Notes under the pieces: model-generated
Seen by the model: the letters and a program-made list of their open reading frames with translations, nothing else
The model's database searches: none
What the model was told of the DNA's origin: nothing
Assembly (NCBI GenBank): GCA_022496805.1
Contig: CM040088.1
Span: 24,659,501 to 24,723,500 of the forward strand
DNA: 64,000 bases
DNA from: Pohlia nutans
Lineage: Eukaryota > Streptophyta > Bryopsida > Bryales > Mniaceae
Reading direction: 5' to 3'
Program-made: the position numbers and the translations under genes
In this document: positions 1 to 11,373 of the stretch, one piece after another
Position numbering within the stretch: position 1 is the first letter of the stretch
How the letters are laid out: every line of letters starts with the position of its first letter

Positions 1-52
1 GAAGTTCTAGTTTTATACTGCTTAAGGTTTAGTGATATGTGACGTGTTTTAA

Positions 53-1007
53 CCCCTAAAGGATTGTGTGTTTGTTTTTTGAACAACTAACAAATGCTAT
101 CATCAATAGAATCATCCTATTGTATCCTTTCCGTTCATCATTTGGGTAGTAAGGTAGGAGCACCCAATTCCAACAGTGTACCAAATGTTGATAAATTCTA
201 GACACGTCATTCATTTTAGAACCTAAATCTGAGCACATCATAGAGCCTTTATTGTTTGTTGACAAAAATGATAAGCTATCTATGGTCTACCTAGATTTAT
301 GTTCTAGAATGACTACCATGTCTAGAAATTATCGGCATTGGGTACACTGTTGGAATTGGGTGCTCCTACCTTACGTTCTATGGATAGTTCGTGACAATAT
401 TGTGTAAGTTTTGCATCTTGAGAGTTGTAACATTTTGGTAAATAATTTCATTTTGTGAGATTGACTCATTGAATAATAAATGTATTGAAATATTTTAGAA
501 TTGGGCAAGACTTCGCCATAGATGAAGTGCATAAGACATGTCCTAAGAGATTGAAAACATTTTCTTTCTTTGTATGTGTCTGCTCAGACCTACTAAATTA
601 TGGAACGAAAAAATAAATTCATTGTCTATAAAGTCTCTTCAATTGCAAGGTCGATATCAAAGGCATCACATGAGAGACTATTGATTTTTTTTTCAGATAT
701 TATTGACTTGATTCATAACACCCTCTGATTTTTTTTTGGTAATTTATTAAAAAAGGATTCACAAAATTCACAATAGAAGTGTTGGGCAACACTTTGTTCA
801 GTGAACACATGGTGATTTCATTCTCAATTTGAAGCGAAAATGGGGATACTAGCACCCATTTTTTTGCAAGTAATTATACACCTAAAAAAGCCAAAGATAC
901 TACGGTTTACTTTCCAAACCATATATTTATATTTTTATCGCTCAATGTTTTAGAAGTGGCAGTTTTAGTGACTTTTTGAAGCAAAAACACCACTGGTCCT
1001 TTAGGGA
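53..1007. mobile_element. Candidate TTAA-flanked MITE-like element, interrupted
   Basis: The left end reads TTAA then CCCCTAAAGGA (from 49). A weaker right end, GGTCCTTTAGGGA then TTAA, finishes at 1011. These match the ends of the better copies near 49.1 and 53.6 kb. The interior holds a separate 220-bp TA-flanked element at 152-371. Pairing of these two ends is inferred from matching subterminal bases (AAAGGA/TCCTTT). No coding sequence is seen. Confidence 0.4.
152..371. mobile_element. 220-bp MITE, TA target, ends AGGTAGGAGCACC (copy 1)
   Basis: Terminal inverted repeats AGGTAGGAGCACC / GGTGCTCCTACCT are flanked by TA on both sides (150-151 and 372-373). A second copy of exactly 220 bp lies at 41891-42110, with the same ends and a closely similar interior. 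Short length, no ORF, and TA duplication fit a non-autonomous Tc1/mariner (Stowaway-like) element. Confidence 0.8.
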
Positions 1008-2289
1008 TTAAATAACTCAATTATAAGAGTCGAAATTCATTTTGGTGTAAAAAACTTGTAAATTTGTTGCCTAGAGGGCCTTCTAAAAAATGTTATTTTG
1101 TGTGTATAAAACATTTTCTATAACGTATTGAGACGTGGTCCATTTTTCAAATATTTGTGGGTTAAATATTCTACATCTAGGTTAGATTTGGTATAGACTG
1201 ATTCTTTTTACCAAAAAATAATATTGTAGGAGGAGGGTACGGCCGGTTAATAGTATTTCTAAAAATAGAAACATTTGGAAAATTAGCAGTAATTTGTTGA
1301 ATTCCATGTAATTTACTTCTTGAAATTGTTGAAATGTTGAAATATTACCTTCTTCACATTCCTAAATATATTTTTGGTAATCAATTGTGAGTTCTAGAAA
1401 TTTTCAAATTTTTTTCTTGACTTTTTGACATACGATAGGTGGTAAACTTGCCCTCAACTTTGTTTTAGGCAAGGTTAATGCCAATATAAAATGCAGAAAT
1501 TGCTATGGAGGATGGATTTTTTATTTTGGAAAATCATGATCCAAATTTGATTTCAAAAGCGCAATATTAATAAAAGCCAATAAATTTTAATCAATAAGCT
1601 CCAAATAAAGGAATTTTTTTGTTCATTTTAAGAGCTTAAAATGTTCTTTGTGTCAAACAAAAATGAATAAAAATTTAAACATATCGGTTTGTTATCTCAT
1701 TTTGAGACCAAGGTTTCTTGGTGACTTGAGAATTGTTCTAGTGGAAGTAAATTCCATTACCGGGTTTAATTCCTAACCAATGAATCAAACTACAATCTGT
1801 ATCCATTTGAATGTTTCATATCATCACCATAAATGAATGATATTATTTATCCATTATCTTTCCAAGATATATGAACATATTAACTACAATCTACAATTTT
1901 TTTAGTATTTATTTGTGAGATTTTAAAATTATTGTGATTTTTGAGGATGTTTTTCAATATATTAATTATAAAACATTCTCAAAGAATATATATATATTTT
2001 TACCATAGGTTTAAATAAAAATGAAGAACATTTTAGTGGATGAAAGTCATCTGTTTTCACAATATATTAAAAATGAACTATTCCATGGTAATAGATACCA
2101 ATCTTGTAATTGCAATAAAATGCTCAATTATAAAATTGCCAAAATATGCTACACAATACTCAAAATTTCATACCTTGGGGGTGAGAAGAATTCTCTTTCA
2201 TGTGCTCTTCTCTATAGTTGGAAGGAAGAGCCACCATTGTATTGTGGTCAATTTTAGTATTGAAACATTGAAGGTTCTTTACATTAGTA
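374..2289. other. AT-rich intergenic DNA
   Basis: Apart from the right end of the TTAA element near 1007, I see no gene, RNA gene or repeat I can delimit here. The overlapping short open frames at 2021-2306 lack resemblance to any family and run into the left terminal repeat of the next element. Confidence 0.5.
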
Positions 2290-3301
2290 AACAAGGGTTT
2301 CGTTAAAAGTACCTATTGAAATGTGCACTATTTTTTGGGATTATTTTTTAATATTTTAATCACAAATTTTGGTATGTATAAGCAATAATATTGTACTTTG
2401 GCTAGAGTCTTTTCAGATATTATTGATTGAAAATAAATCCAAAACAAGCTATGTAAAATATATGTGTGTCATATTTATTTTGTGCTTTAAGTTTATAATC
2501 AAGAATTTTTTATAATATTAGATCAATTAAACGGCTAAAAAACATTATTTTGTGCATCTTCAATAATTGTTCGTAAGTTTAATAGAAAATGTAACACTTA
2601 CACCCTAATTTTTAGTTAAAAGATTGAAAAATAAACCAATCCTAATTGGCAAGACACACCATGGAAGCAAAAACATTCAAAATGATAAATTCAGAAAAAA
2701 AGAACAATGTATTTGTGTCACTTTATATTTGAATACTTAAAAACAATAAAGTCAAACAAAAAAATAAAGCATGTGTCTTATTTATGTATTTGAAGTTCTG
2801 AAATTTTAATAATTAGAACAACAACTAAAAAATATATACTAAGTTTTGAGAACCATATCCATAGTGGTAATCTTAATAAATCCATACAATCAATTAAACC
2901 AATTTTGTATTTAAATTTACATATTACAATGTATACTATAATGAGATTGAATGTGTGGTACTTTTTATGAAAACAAACTTTAAATCATAAAAAAATCTTA
3001 TTGAGGCAATTCCAAGCAAACAAACTAAATTCAATTTGTTGATTATGTGTTTATATAGTAAATTCTTTGAAGGAATTTGAAAAAAGATACACCATGATAG
3101 TAAAACACAATAATATATAGTATACTCAAGTAATAAGTTACATGGTAACAAATATTCTATACTCTATATCATATCACTATAATACTATAATATATTATTA
3201 ATATCAACTAAACAAATCTAGCCATCCAAAGAGTCTAAACCCAAGCCTAGAGAAAACATATCCTTGCGCACATCTGGATGTATCAATGCATTTTCTTCTT
3301 T

Positions 3302-3330
3302 GGGGGGGCCTTTGAAGGCCCGCCCCCTTT
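3302..3330. repeat. GC-rich short inverted repeat
   Basis: A G-run followed by GGCCTT, a short loop, AAGGCC and a C-run forms a strong near-perfect hairpin in otherwise AT-rich DNA, inside the large element. Confidence 0.45.
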
Positions 3331-3659
3331 ACTCCGCATGAGAAGTCCTCCAAAAAGACCTCCTAAAATCACACAATAACATCAACAAACAAACAAATAG
3401 TCAATATGCATGAAAAACTACGAATAATAAGAATAAGTGATCTTTACTAAAAGAGTGAGACATGTGCCACACCTCCAAAAACTCCAATTGCAAAAACACT
3501 CAAATTTATAAAAGATTCATTCTTTGTACAATCAATCAAAGAAATGCCACACCTTTCAATATAACATCAACAATAGGAGTAAAGCATGTGCATCACCCCC
3601 TCAATCCTACATAAGCAAAGAAACTTAAGTACAACTAAATTCAAAATTATACAGAAAGA

Positions 3660-4870
3660 GTGTGGCATGTGCCTCACCTTCTAAATTCAAGAAAAGCAAC
3701 AATGCAAAAAATACATACAATCACATCGAGAATAAGAATTAAACACATTGAGTGAGACATGTGCCTCATCTCCGAAATCCCATATCAAAAATAACAACTA
3801 AAAACGTTATAAATAAAAATTAAACACAAAGGGTGCCACAACCTCACAAAAATATGAGAGTATAAACTCAATGACATCAAAAACAAAAAACAAACAAAAC
3901 GGAGGAGGCATGTGCCTCACCCTCACAAAAATACAAGAGCATAAACTCAAGAACATCAAAAAAAACTAAACACAAGGGGGTGAGCCATGTGCCTCACCTT
4001 CACAAAAATATGAGAGCTTAAACTCAATGACATCAAGAACAAAAACCAAATACAAAGGGGTGAGGCATGTGCCTCACCCTCACAAAATTATGAGAGCATA
4101 AATATGAGGGCATAAACTAAATGACATAAAAAAAAAAATCAAACACAAAGGGGTGAGGCATGTGCCTCACCCTTACAAAAAGATAAGAGCATAACCTCAA
4201 GGACATAAAAAAAAAAATTAAACATAAAGGGTGGGGCATGTACCTCACCCTCAAAAAAATATGTGAACCTAAACTCAATGACATCAAAAACAAAAATCAA
4301 ACACAAGAGGGTGAGGCATGTGCCTCACCCTCACAAAAATATGAGAGCATAAACTCCATGACATCAAAAACAAAAATCAAACACAAAGAGGTGAGCCATG
4401 TGCCTCACCCTCAGAAAAATATGAGAGCATGAACTCAAAGACATAAAAATAAAAAATAAAAAACTTAAACACGAAGGGGTGAGGCATGTGCCTCACTCTT
4501 AGAAAAATATGAGATTATAATCTCATTGACATCAAAAACATGAATCAAACACAAAGGGTGAGGCTTGTGCCTCACCTCCAAAATGGCACATGAGCAAAAT
4601 CAATCAAGTACAATCAAAATTGAAATCAAACACAGCGGGGGTGAGGCATGTGCCTCACCTTCTAAATTCTACATGAGTGAAATGCATAAATACAATCAAA
4701 ACGAGAACCAAACACATGGAGTGAGATATGTGGCATACATTTGGTATGTTTGCATAATGAACATAAAATGAGATTGTGATTACGATGCAAGGAGTGAGGT
4801 ATGTGGTGAGTTTAGAAATTTAAAATCAGATTGCAATTCAAGTAGTGAGGCATGTGCCTCACTCCAAAAA
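3660..4870. repeat. Tandem array 1: palindromic GGTGAGGC-ATGT-GCCTCACC unit, about 80 bp
   Basis: A core with 8-bp inverted arms GGTGAGGC / GCCTCACC around ATGT recurs roughly every 80 bp (clear cores near 3903, 3981, 4060, 4152, 4311, 4391, 4479, 4560, 4640 and 4845, with weaker ones upstream to about 3670). Between cores is a conserved spacer containing AAAATATGAGAGCATAAACT and ACATCAAAAAC. Copies diverge towards both edges. Short open frames here (for example 4238-4432) are the repeat read through and are not genes. Confidence 0.85.
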
Positions 4871-5869
4871 ATGTTCACGGAAACTCCACACATCCTCCTC
4901 AAATTGAAAATAAAAAACATTGAATTTTAAAAATTTAGAATTTGGTAATAAGTGAGATGAGAACTTTATTACAAAACTCATAATCTAGGTTTTGAGATTG
5001 TGTCATCAAGTGATATATGTCCAGAACCCTAAATATTTAGAACTTTAAAGGAACGTGAGTTATAATACAAATAATTTAACATATTGATGATTCAAAAATT
5101 CTCAAAGATGCAAATTTCAGAGTTTCATAAATACAAGCAGATGTTATTGGAACTGAGATTTGAGATTGTGATGTGCACATAGCAACAATTTGGTGGTTGA
5201 ATACTAAATGAAGTTGGAAACCCTAAAAAGAATTTAGATCTAGATCTAGATGAAATTTGAAAGTCGGAAACTTACCCTTATTTAAGTACTGAAGTGATAA
5301 ACACAATAGATTAGAAGGAAACTAAGAATCAGAAGCGCTCCAAAGTAGATCTTAGTACGAGAAGTTGGGGCTCAAGTGAGATAATCAACAAGATTCTTGG
5401 TAGTGTGCTGAAACTTGTTTATAGATGAGGTGTTAACCACATAGTAGAGTTGAAGTGATGTGAACTGTAGCAAGAAGGTAGAAGGTTTAGTACCACACAA
5501 ACAAGGTTATCTAGATATGCAGAACAAATAGATCAGAACGTGTGTTGTACCAAGGCGGAGGCATTAACGTTGCAAATCACCACTATACAAGATTCGGCAC
5601 TTTGCAAGCGAAGCAAGACGGTGGAGAAGAGAAGCGCCGCACAAGCAAGGAGCGGCAGAGAGGAAAGGCGGCGGAGAAGAGAGAAAGGTAGGAAGCAGCG
5701 AAAACACGACCTAAACCCTAAGCGGCCGTTTAGGTTTTTCAAATTTTAATTTATTTATCTTTTGTGAGATCTCCAAGTCTGTATAGCTGTAACTTACACA
5801 AATTTAAGAATTTTGACCTGAATTTTTTTGGGAGCGCCGGTGGCACTATATTAATAGCACCCTTAAAAT
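4871..5869. other. Spacer between the two palindromic arrays
   Basis: About 1 kb of mixed composition, with a locally GC-richer stretch at 5600-5720. Overlapping open frames on both strands (5533-5749) are low-complexity Arg/Glu- or Leu/Ser-rich and resemble no family. No function can be assigned. Confidence 0.4.
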
Positions 5870-7985
5870 GGTTAGGCATGTGCAATATTAATTCCTCTAC
5901 TTAGTTTCATTTACTTCAACTTATTACTCTGCAATTTAATTTTGCTTGTGACTAAACAAGGTGACGCAAATCTTACAACCTTAATAAATTTATTTGGTTT
6001 TATGAGGTTTAAAAGGGTGAGGCACATGCAACACCCTTTATGAGAATAATCACCTTTGTTGAAGTTAATTTCACTTAAGTTTATGAGGGTTGAGATACAT
6101 GCTACACCATCTATATATGTAATTGGTTAAGTTAGGATTTTAGGGGTTACGCATGTGCCACTTCCTTTATGAATCTAATTGCTAGGCTTGTGAGTAAGAC
6201 ACATGCTACACCCCATATGACACTAATTAATTTTGTTAGAATTTTAAGAGGTGAGGCACATGCCACACTCCACATAACAGTATTAACTTTGTTCAAATGT
6301 GAAGGCATAAGGTAGGTGGGACACCCCGTAAGACAATAATTTGCCTTGATAGAAATTCAAGAGGTGAGACATGTGCCACACCCCATATAAAAATATTTTG
6401 CCTAGTTAGAATCTTAAGGGGTGAGGCACATGCCACACCCCTTATGACAATATTTTGCCTTATTTGAATCTTAAGAGGTGAGACATGTGCCACAATCCTT
6501 ATAACAATATTTTGCCTAGTTTAAATCTTAAGGGGTGAGGCACATGCCACACCCCTTATAACAATGTTTTGCCTAGTTTAAATCTTAAGGGGTGAGGCAC
6601 ATGCCACACCCCTTATAGCCCTATTTTGCCTAGTTTAAATCTTAAGGGGTGAGGCACATGCCACACCCCTCATGACGATATTTTGCCTAGTTTGAATCTT
6701 AAGGGGTGAGGCATATGCCATACCCCTTATACCGTAGTTTACTAGCAGGTTCGGCAAAAAATAATTCTAAATATAGATGCCTAAAATTTCGGAATATCAT
6801 TGGCATTTTTTGCCGAATATAATATAAATTATAATTCAAAATTGCCGAAAAGTGAGAAATTGTTACCTTCCACTAGATTTTTACTTCGTTTGGAAGCATG
6901 TGTGAATTATAGTGAAGAAAAGGTGTTGCTCTTGTAATCAAGTTCATTTACATCCGTCCACAAAGAATATGGGTTAAGAAGTAATAAGACTCTAGGTTTT
7001 GAAATGTGTCCTACACAGATTTTTGGAGTCCAATTGAATATAGAAGATGAAGTTTTATAGAACTTTGCCCAACTAACAAAAGTTGAGAAATCAAGCCTTC
7101 TTCCACCGCCAACAAGTTTTGTGTCAAAATAAGTCTTTATGTAAAAGATATAGACAAAATAGAGCAGCCGTGTAAAAGTCAAAATCAAAATGCGTTCCTA
7201 ACAGTTTTTCGGAGCTCATTTGTGCATAGAAAATCAACTTTTTTGGAATTTTGTTGGTCTAAGAAAAGTTTAGAAATCAAGTAATCTTTCACCTCCAACA
7301 AATTTTATGTTATTTTAAGACTCTATGCAAAAGTTATGCGTATTATAAAAATGAAGACTAACTAGGTGCTTCACCTCAAAGTTTACATATCCCATATGCC
7401 TTGTTGGATACAACTCCACTCCACCTGCATAGAGCACAGAGCATTCTCCACTCTTATCTCCCATCTTACTTGTCAACCAATGCAAGAGAGTTGTACATGA
7501 CAATAAGCCGAATTTTAAAAAATTAAAAGAGAAAATTGCCGAAAGTATTAATATACTATTTTTAGGTGTCGAACCTACTTTTTGAACTTTAATTAAATAT
7601 TAGGTAGCAAGTTTCCGAACCTGCTAGTAAACTACAGTAACAATATTTTTCCTAGTTTAAATTTTAAGGGATGAGGCACATGCCACACCCCTTATAGCCC
7701 TATTTTGCCTAGTTTAAATCTTAAGGAGTGAGGCATATGCCATACCCCTTATAACAATATTTTGCCTAGTTTAAATCTTAAAGGGTGAGGCACATGCCAC
7801 ACCCCTTATAAGAATATTTTGCCTAGTTTGAATCTTAAGGGGTGAGGCACATGCCACACCCCTTATAACAATATTTTGCCTAGTTTGAATCTTAAGGGGT
7901 GAGGCATATGCCACACCCCTTATGACAATATTTTGCCTTATTTAAATCTTAAGGGGTGAGGAACATGCCACACCCCTCATGACGA
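5870..7985. repeat. Tandem array 2: GGTGAGGC-ACAT-GCCACACC unit, about 59 bp, inverted relative to array 1
   Basis: Units of about 59 bp carry CTTAAGGGGTGAGGCACATG, then CCACACCCCTTATA and TTTTGCCTAGTTT. The core is the reverse complement of the array 1 core, with centre ACAT instead of ATGT. Near-identical units run from about 6420 to 6731 and from 7638 to 7985; looser copies start near 5870. The gap at 6732-7637 is a transposon insertion. Confidence 0.85.
6732..7637. mobile_element. 906-bp TA-flanked insertion inside array 2
   Basis: Inverted ends CNGTAGTTTACTAGCAGG / CCTGCTAGTAAACTACNG are flanked by TA (6730-6731 and 7638-7639). Removing the element plus one TA restores CCCCTTATAACAATATTTT, exactly the junction seen in neighbouring array units. 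TA duplication suggests Tc1/mariner-type transposition. The two small minus-strand frames inside (6907-7188, 7315-7503) resemble no transposase, so it appears non-autonomous. Confidence 0.8.
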
Positions 7986-8172
7986 TTGTTAATTTTGTTC
8001 GCATTTAAGAAATTAAGGCATAAAGTTACATCATCTATTTTGATTATTGTTGAATTACATAAAACTTTTTTTTAACATGTTCTTACAATCATCTTGTTTT
8101 TTTTGTATGACCAGACATTGTTTTATCTTAAAACAAATCATATGGATTGAAACTTAGGCATTCCTTTTTTTT

Positions 8173-8496
8173 TTGGCAAAAGTGCTCTCTCTAAGTCAAC
8201 AAGCTTGTGAGAACGGTATTACAAACGTTCTATGGTATCAACCAAGAATGCCAAGAGGATTACAAGATGAAGAAGGGACGTTTCACAATCGGTACACGGA
8301 TTGTATACACCGTGCTTGGGAACCCTCTCGAGAACCACATGGTTGTGTTCCAATTGATTCTATTTTTACTGCTTGGGAGAATACCGTTGGGACCCAAAAT
8401 TTGATTATTGTTTTGGGTGTTAGAACCGAGAGAGAGTTAAAAATTCCAAATGGTGAAAAGTTTCATTTTGAATATCATCTTAACCTTTTAGAATAG
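8173..8496 (+). other. Unassigned open stretch near right end of the large element
   Basis: About 107 codons are open without an ATG at the start. A T-run and TTTTGGCAAAAG just before it could be a splice acceptor. A second overlapping frame (8207-8404) is also open. The composition looks more gene-like than the surrounding AT-rich DNA, so this may be a captured or decayed exon, but I recognise no domain in either frame. Confidence 0.2.
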
Positions 8497-9042
8497 ATTT
8501 GCCATATTAGCTCTATATTGTACTTTATACTTGACAATTTATACAATACGATATTGATATATAATTTTGTCAAGGTTTCATGTGAATGAGGTTTTTTTAT
8601 GACTGAAAATTTCTTGCTATTAAGTGTGTATTTAAATATCCAAACTTTGTCATATGCAATGATGCTTTCTCAATATTAGACGTGCATGTACATACCTCAA
8701 TCTTTTATCTTGTAAGTAAAATATATATTTTTTCAAATATATATTTAAATTTATAACCATATTTGAATTATTAATATAAGAAATAATTTAAAATTATAAG
8801 AAATTTCTAGCAAGGTTTCTCGTATTATTTTTAACTCAACTTTTTTTATAAAAATCACAAAATTGTAATTTGATCAATAACCAAGCATAATGAACCTAAA
8901 ATGTACCCATGTCTATATTATTTATTTTTCTTACTAGGATAATTATAAAATGATCATATTTTCAATGAAATTTATAAATTTCCAAAAAATTGTTCATGTG
9001 CACTTTTACATATTGAAGTGCACTTTTAACGAAACCCTTGTT

Positions 9043-9780
9043 AGTATGTGTTGGCACAGAGTTGTTCTGTCGGACCACTCGACAACATGACAAACGCGAC
9101 GTCGAAAACAGACAACTGACCCCTCGTTTGGGAATATACCATATTTATAGAATATACTCGGAATATTCTAGAACATACCCGAATATTCCTGGATATTCGA
9201 GCATATTTCATCCAAGTTGTTTAACGTACTAGAGACCGGACGAACACGACGAGCACGAAAACTCAATAGACATTGCCGAAAATGTGTCGAAGAAGACAAC
9301 CGTGTTGGCATCCTGTAAATCTGCACCCACAACCGTTGTGGGACTCTCACCAAACTTGTTGCCCACTACAAATGAATTGAAATCGCGGTATTCACCAAGG
9401 AGACAAGTACCGTCCTTGCTCTCGAAATAGCAACAAAAGCTCGATACAAAAACTCAAGAAAAACTTGCATTCTAAAACCTCTAACTTATTGTGCTTAGGA
9501 AGAAAACTTTGACTCATGGAGCACTCAGCAGGGACCTCATTGGCCACCACTTGTCAATCCATTATTTTGCATCGCCAAGCCTACCGAGCCAATCCGAACC
9601 TCATCCCGAACCTCAGAAGCATCAGCGAAGTTGCTCAAACCAGCGACGAAGTCCCTCAGTATCAAGATACCGAGCCTAGCACCGAGCCACACCGAACCAG
9701 TCCCAAACCTGCAACTCATTTATTTCCGCGGAGCTGGTACAGCCGTCCGATGGATCCGATTCCATCGACGGTGGTCGGGC
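9043..9780. other. Intergenic, no assigned feature
   Basis: Mixed-composition DNA between the large element and the DnaJ leader. The reverse strand is open for about 70 codons around 9230-9450 but has no start and no recognised domain. Confidence 0.4.
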
Positions 9781-11373
9781 GCTGAGGTTGACACCGGACC
9801 ATCTTCCTCCCCGGCAGTCTACTAACGAGGGTTTGTTGTGGGGGAGTTTCGTCGCCCTGCTCTGCACCGTCTTCGCCATAGCCAGGGGAGGATTTTTGCT
9901 ACGGAAGCTTGAAACGGCTGGGGTCACGGACCGCAATTTCGTCACCTGTGAGTCGCCCCCTTCTCTTTGAGCTTCTCGCCGCTTCTTTTGGTTCTGTAGC
10001 GGCCTTGTTTCGGGGTTTTAAAGGGTCTAGATTTGGATTGCTTTAATTCCATCCTATGGAGTTCTTTGAGGTTCGGCGATGGTCAACTCAGCGATATGTG
10101 GAACTGATTTATCTGAAATGGTAGGATTTGATTTGGTCCACGGTGTTTTCATTTCGGCTCCCATTTGTGATAGGGTTTTTCATGATCAATATGCGGATTC
10201 AAAGAGTACCGATCGTGCGTATGCCGTTGGTTTTAGTGTACGCCCGAACTTCGTAAAGGCTTGGTTTTGTTGCTTTTGATGTAGAGCATAGTTGTGTTGT
10301 GGGATTGGAGGAATAATTCTGGTTGTGTTCGTTTACATGTTTGGGCGGCTTGATCATCGATTTTTTAAATTTGTTTAGTGGTCTCTCGAGAGCCATTCGA
10401 AATTCAGGGCTTTGATGATGGCGCAATTGCTTGTCATCATCGGATCTGGTGTGTGCCTATATTCTGGCGCAATGCAGAATCTTAGGGTCTTTATTTGTCG
10501 GTATTCACGGGAAGAATAAACATTGTTTTTTTTTTTTTTTTCCTTCACGCGTTTCTTCAGGTGTAATTGCAGACGCCTTTTCCTCCTGCGTCTCACGCGG
10601 CATTTCATGTACTGAATTTCTGAAAAGAATTTCAGACCCTAATTTGTGAAATGTTGGACGCAATTTACGCGTCTTCATTTTTGCGATTGGGTATCAGGGT
10701 TTGAGGAGATCAATCTTATAGTCCTAGTTTATGCCGTGCTGGTGTACCGGTCTGCAGCCGTAGTGGATGCAGATATTTTTTTTGGGTTTGGGGGTTGATT
10801 TTTGTAGGAGTCTTTTGAAGTAGCGTATCCTTCATGTTGACTGTGCAAGTATTTTGTAACTGGGAGCTTGATCGGATTGGAGACGCGACGCGTTTATGCA
10901 GAATGAAAATGAAAATTTGGTTTGCTTTTGGTGCATGATTGGATGGTTCTTCGTCACTTTTCCATCATCACACTTCCATGACTTTGCTCTTTGATGTTTG
11001 GAAACAGGTGAGGTGACCCATTGGTTTGATCTGGAGACTTAAAGTTCAAGCAGATATTCAGGAACTCCTTTCAATACCTGGCAGCAGATGTGCACGTGGG
11101 GCTTCACTCGACATGGATTTGTTGTACTGATGGATGACTAGGTTCGTAGAATAGAGAATGGAAAGGTACCACATTATGGTTTTCGGGATGTGCATAAGAG
11201 GACATTTGAATTCTTTTCTGTAGCTTGGTATAGGCCGTTGTACGCCTTTATCTTATACATGGTTCCGGGTGTACTGCAGCTTCAGGAAATAGCGCTTGTG
11301 AAGGGGTTGTGTAAATTTCTTGACGTTTGTGTCAAGTAACCTTCTTAATTTGGCTCTGAATCGAGGATCAACC
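9781..11373 (+). promoter_or_regulatory. Likely promoter and spliced 5' leader of the DnaJ gene
   Basis: GC content rises from about 9540 to 9960. A good donor (CACCT|GTGAGT, GT at 9948) follows this GC-rich block. A plausible acceptor (GGAAACAG, exon from 11008) lies 1.06 kb downstream, suggesting a leader intron. Other acceptor sites are possible. Short open frames in this stretch are not conserved-looking. The transcription start cannot be fixed from sequence alone. Confidence 0.35.

Larger units (their letters stand above)
2290..9042. mobile_element. 6.75-kb fold-back-like element with 21-bp terminal inverted repeats
   Basis: A perfect 21-bp inverted repeat beginning AACAAGGGTTTCG is found at 2290-2310 and, inverted, at 9022-9042. 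Subterminal bases also correspond (TATTGAAATGTGCAC on the left, a related GTGCAC-rich stretch on the right). Each end is flanked by AGTA (2286-2289 and 9043-9046), a possible 4-bp target duplication. Inside are two tandem arrays built on the same GTGAGGC-centred palindrome in opposite orientation (about 3660-4870 and 5870-7985), a spacer, and a 906-bp nested insertion. No transposase is recognised. Large elements whose inverted arms are made of tandem repeats are known as fold-back elements; that assignment is inference. Confidence 0.55.

Noticed and set aside
2021..2306. Two overlapping plus-strand frames of 78 and 88 codons
   Set aside because: AT-rich chance frames; they end inside the terminal repeat of the large element and resemble no protein.
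3830..4870. Regularly spaced palindromic repeats resembling a CRISPR array
   Set aside because: Eukaryotic nuclear context, spacers are themselves repeats rather than unique, and no cas genes are present.
5533..5749. Overlapping 69-codon frames on both strands
   Set aside because: Low-complexity peptides in a short GC-richer patch; no start context, homology or splice partner.
9230..9450. Minus-strand open stretch of about 70 codons (includes a Cys-rich segment)
   Set aside because: No start codon, no acceptor/donor pair that extends it, and no domain recognised.
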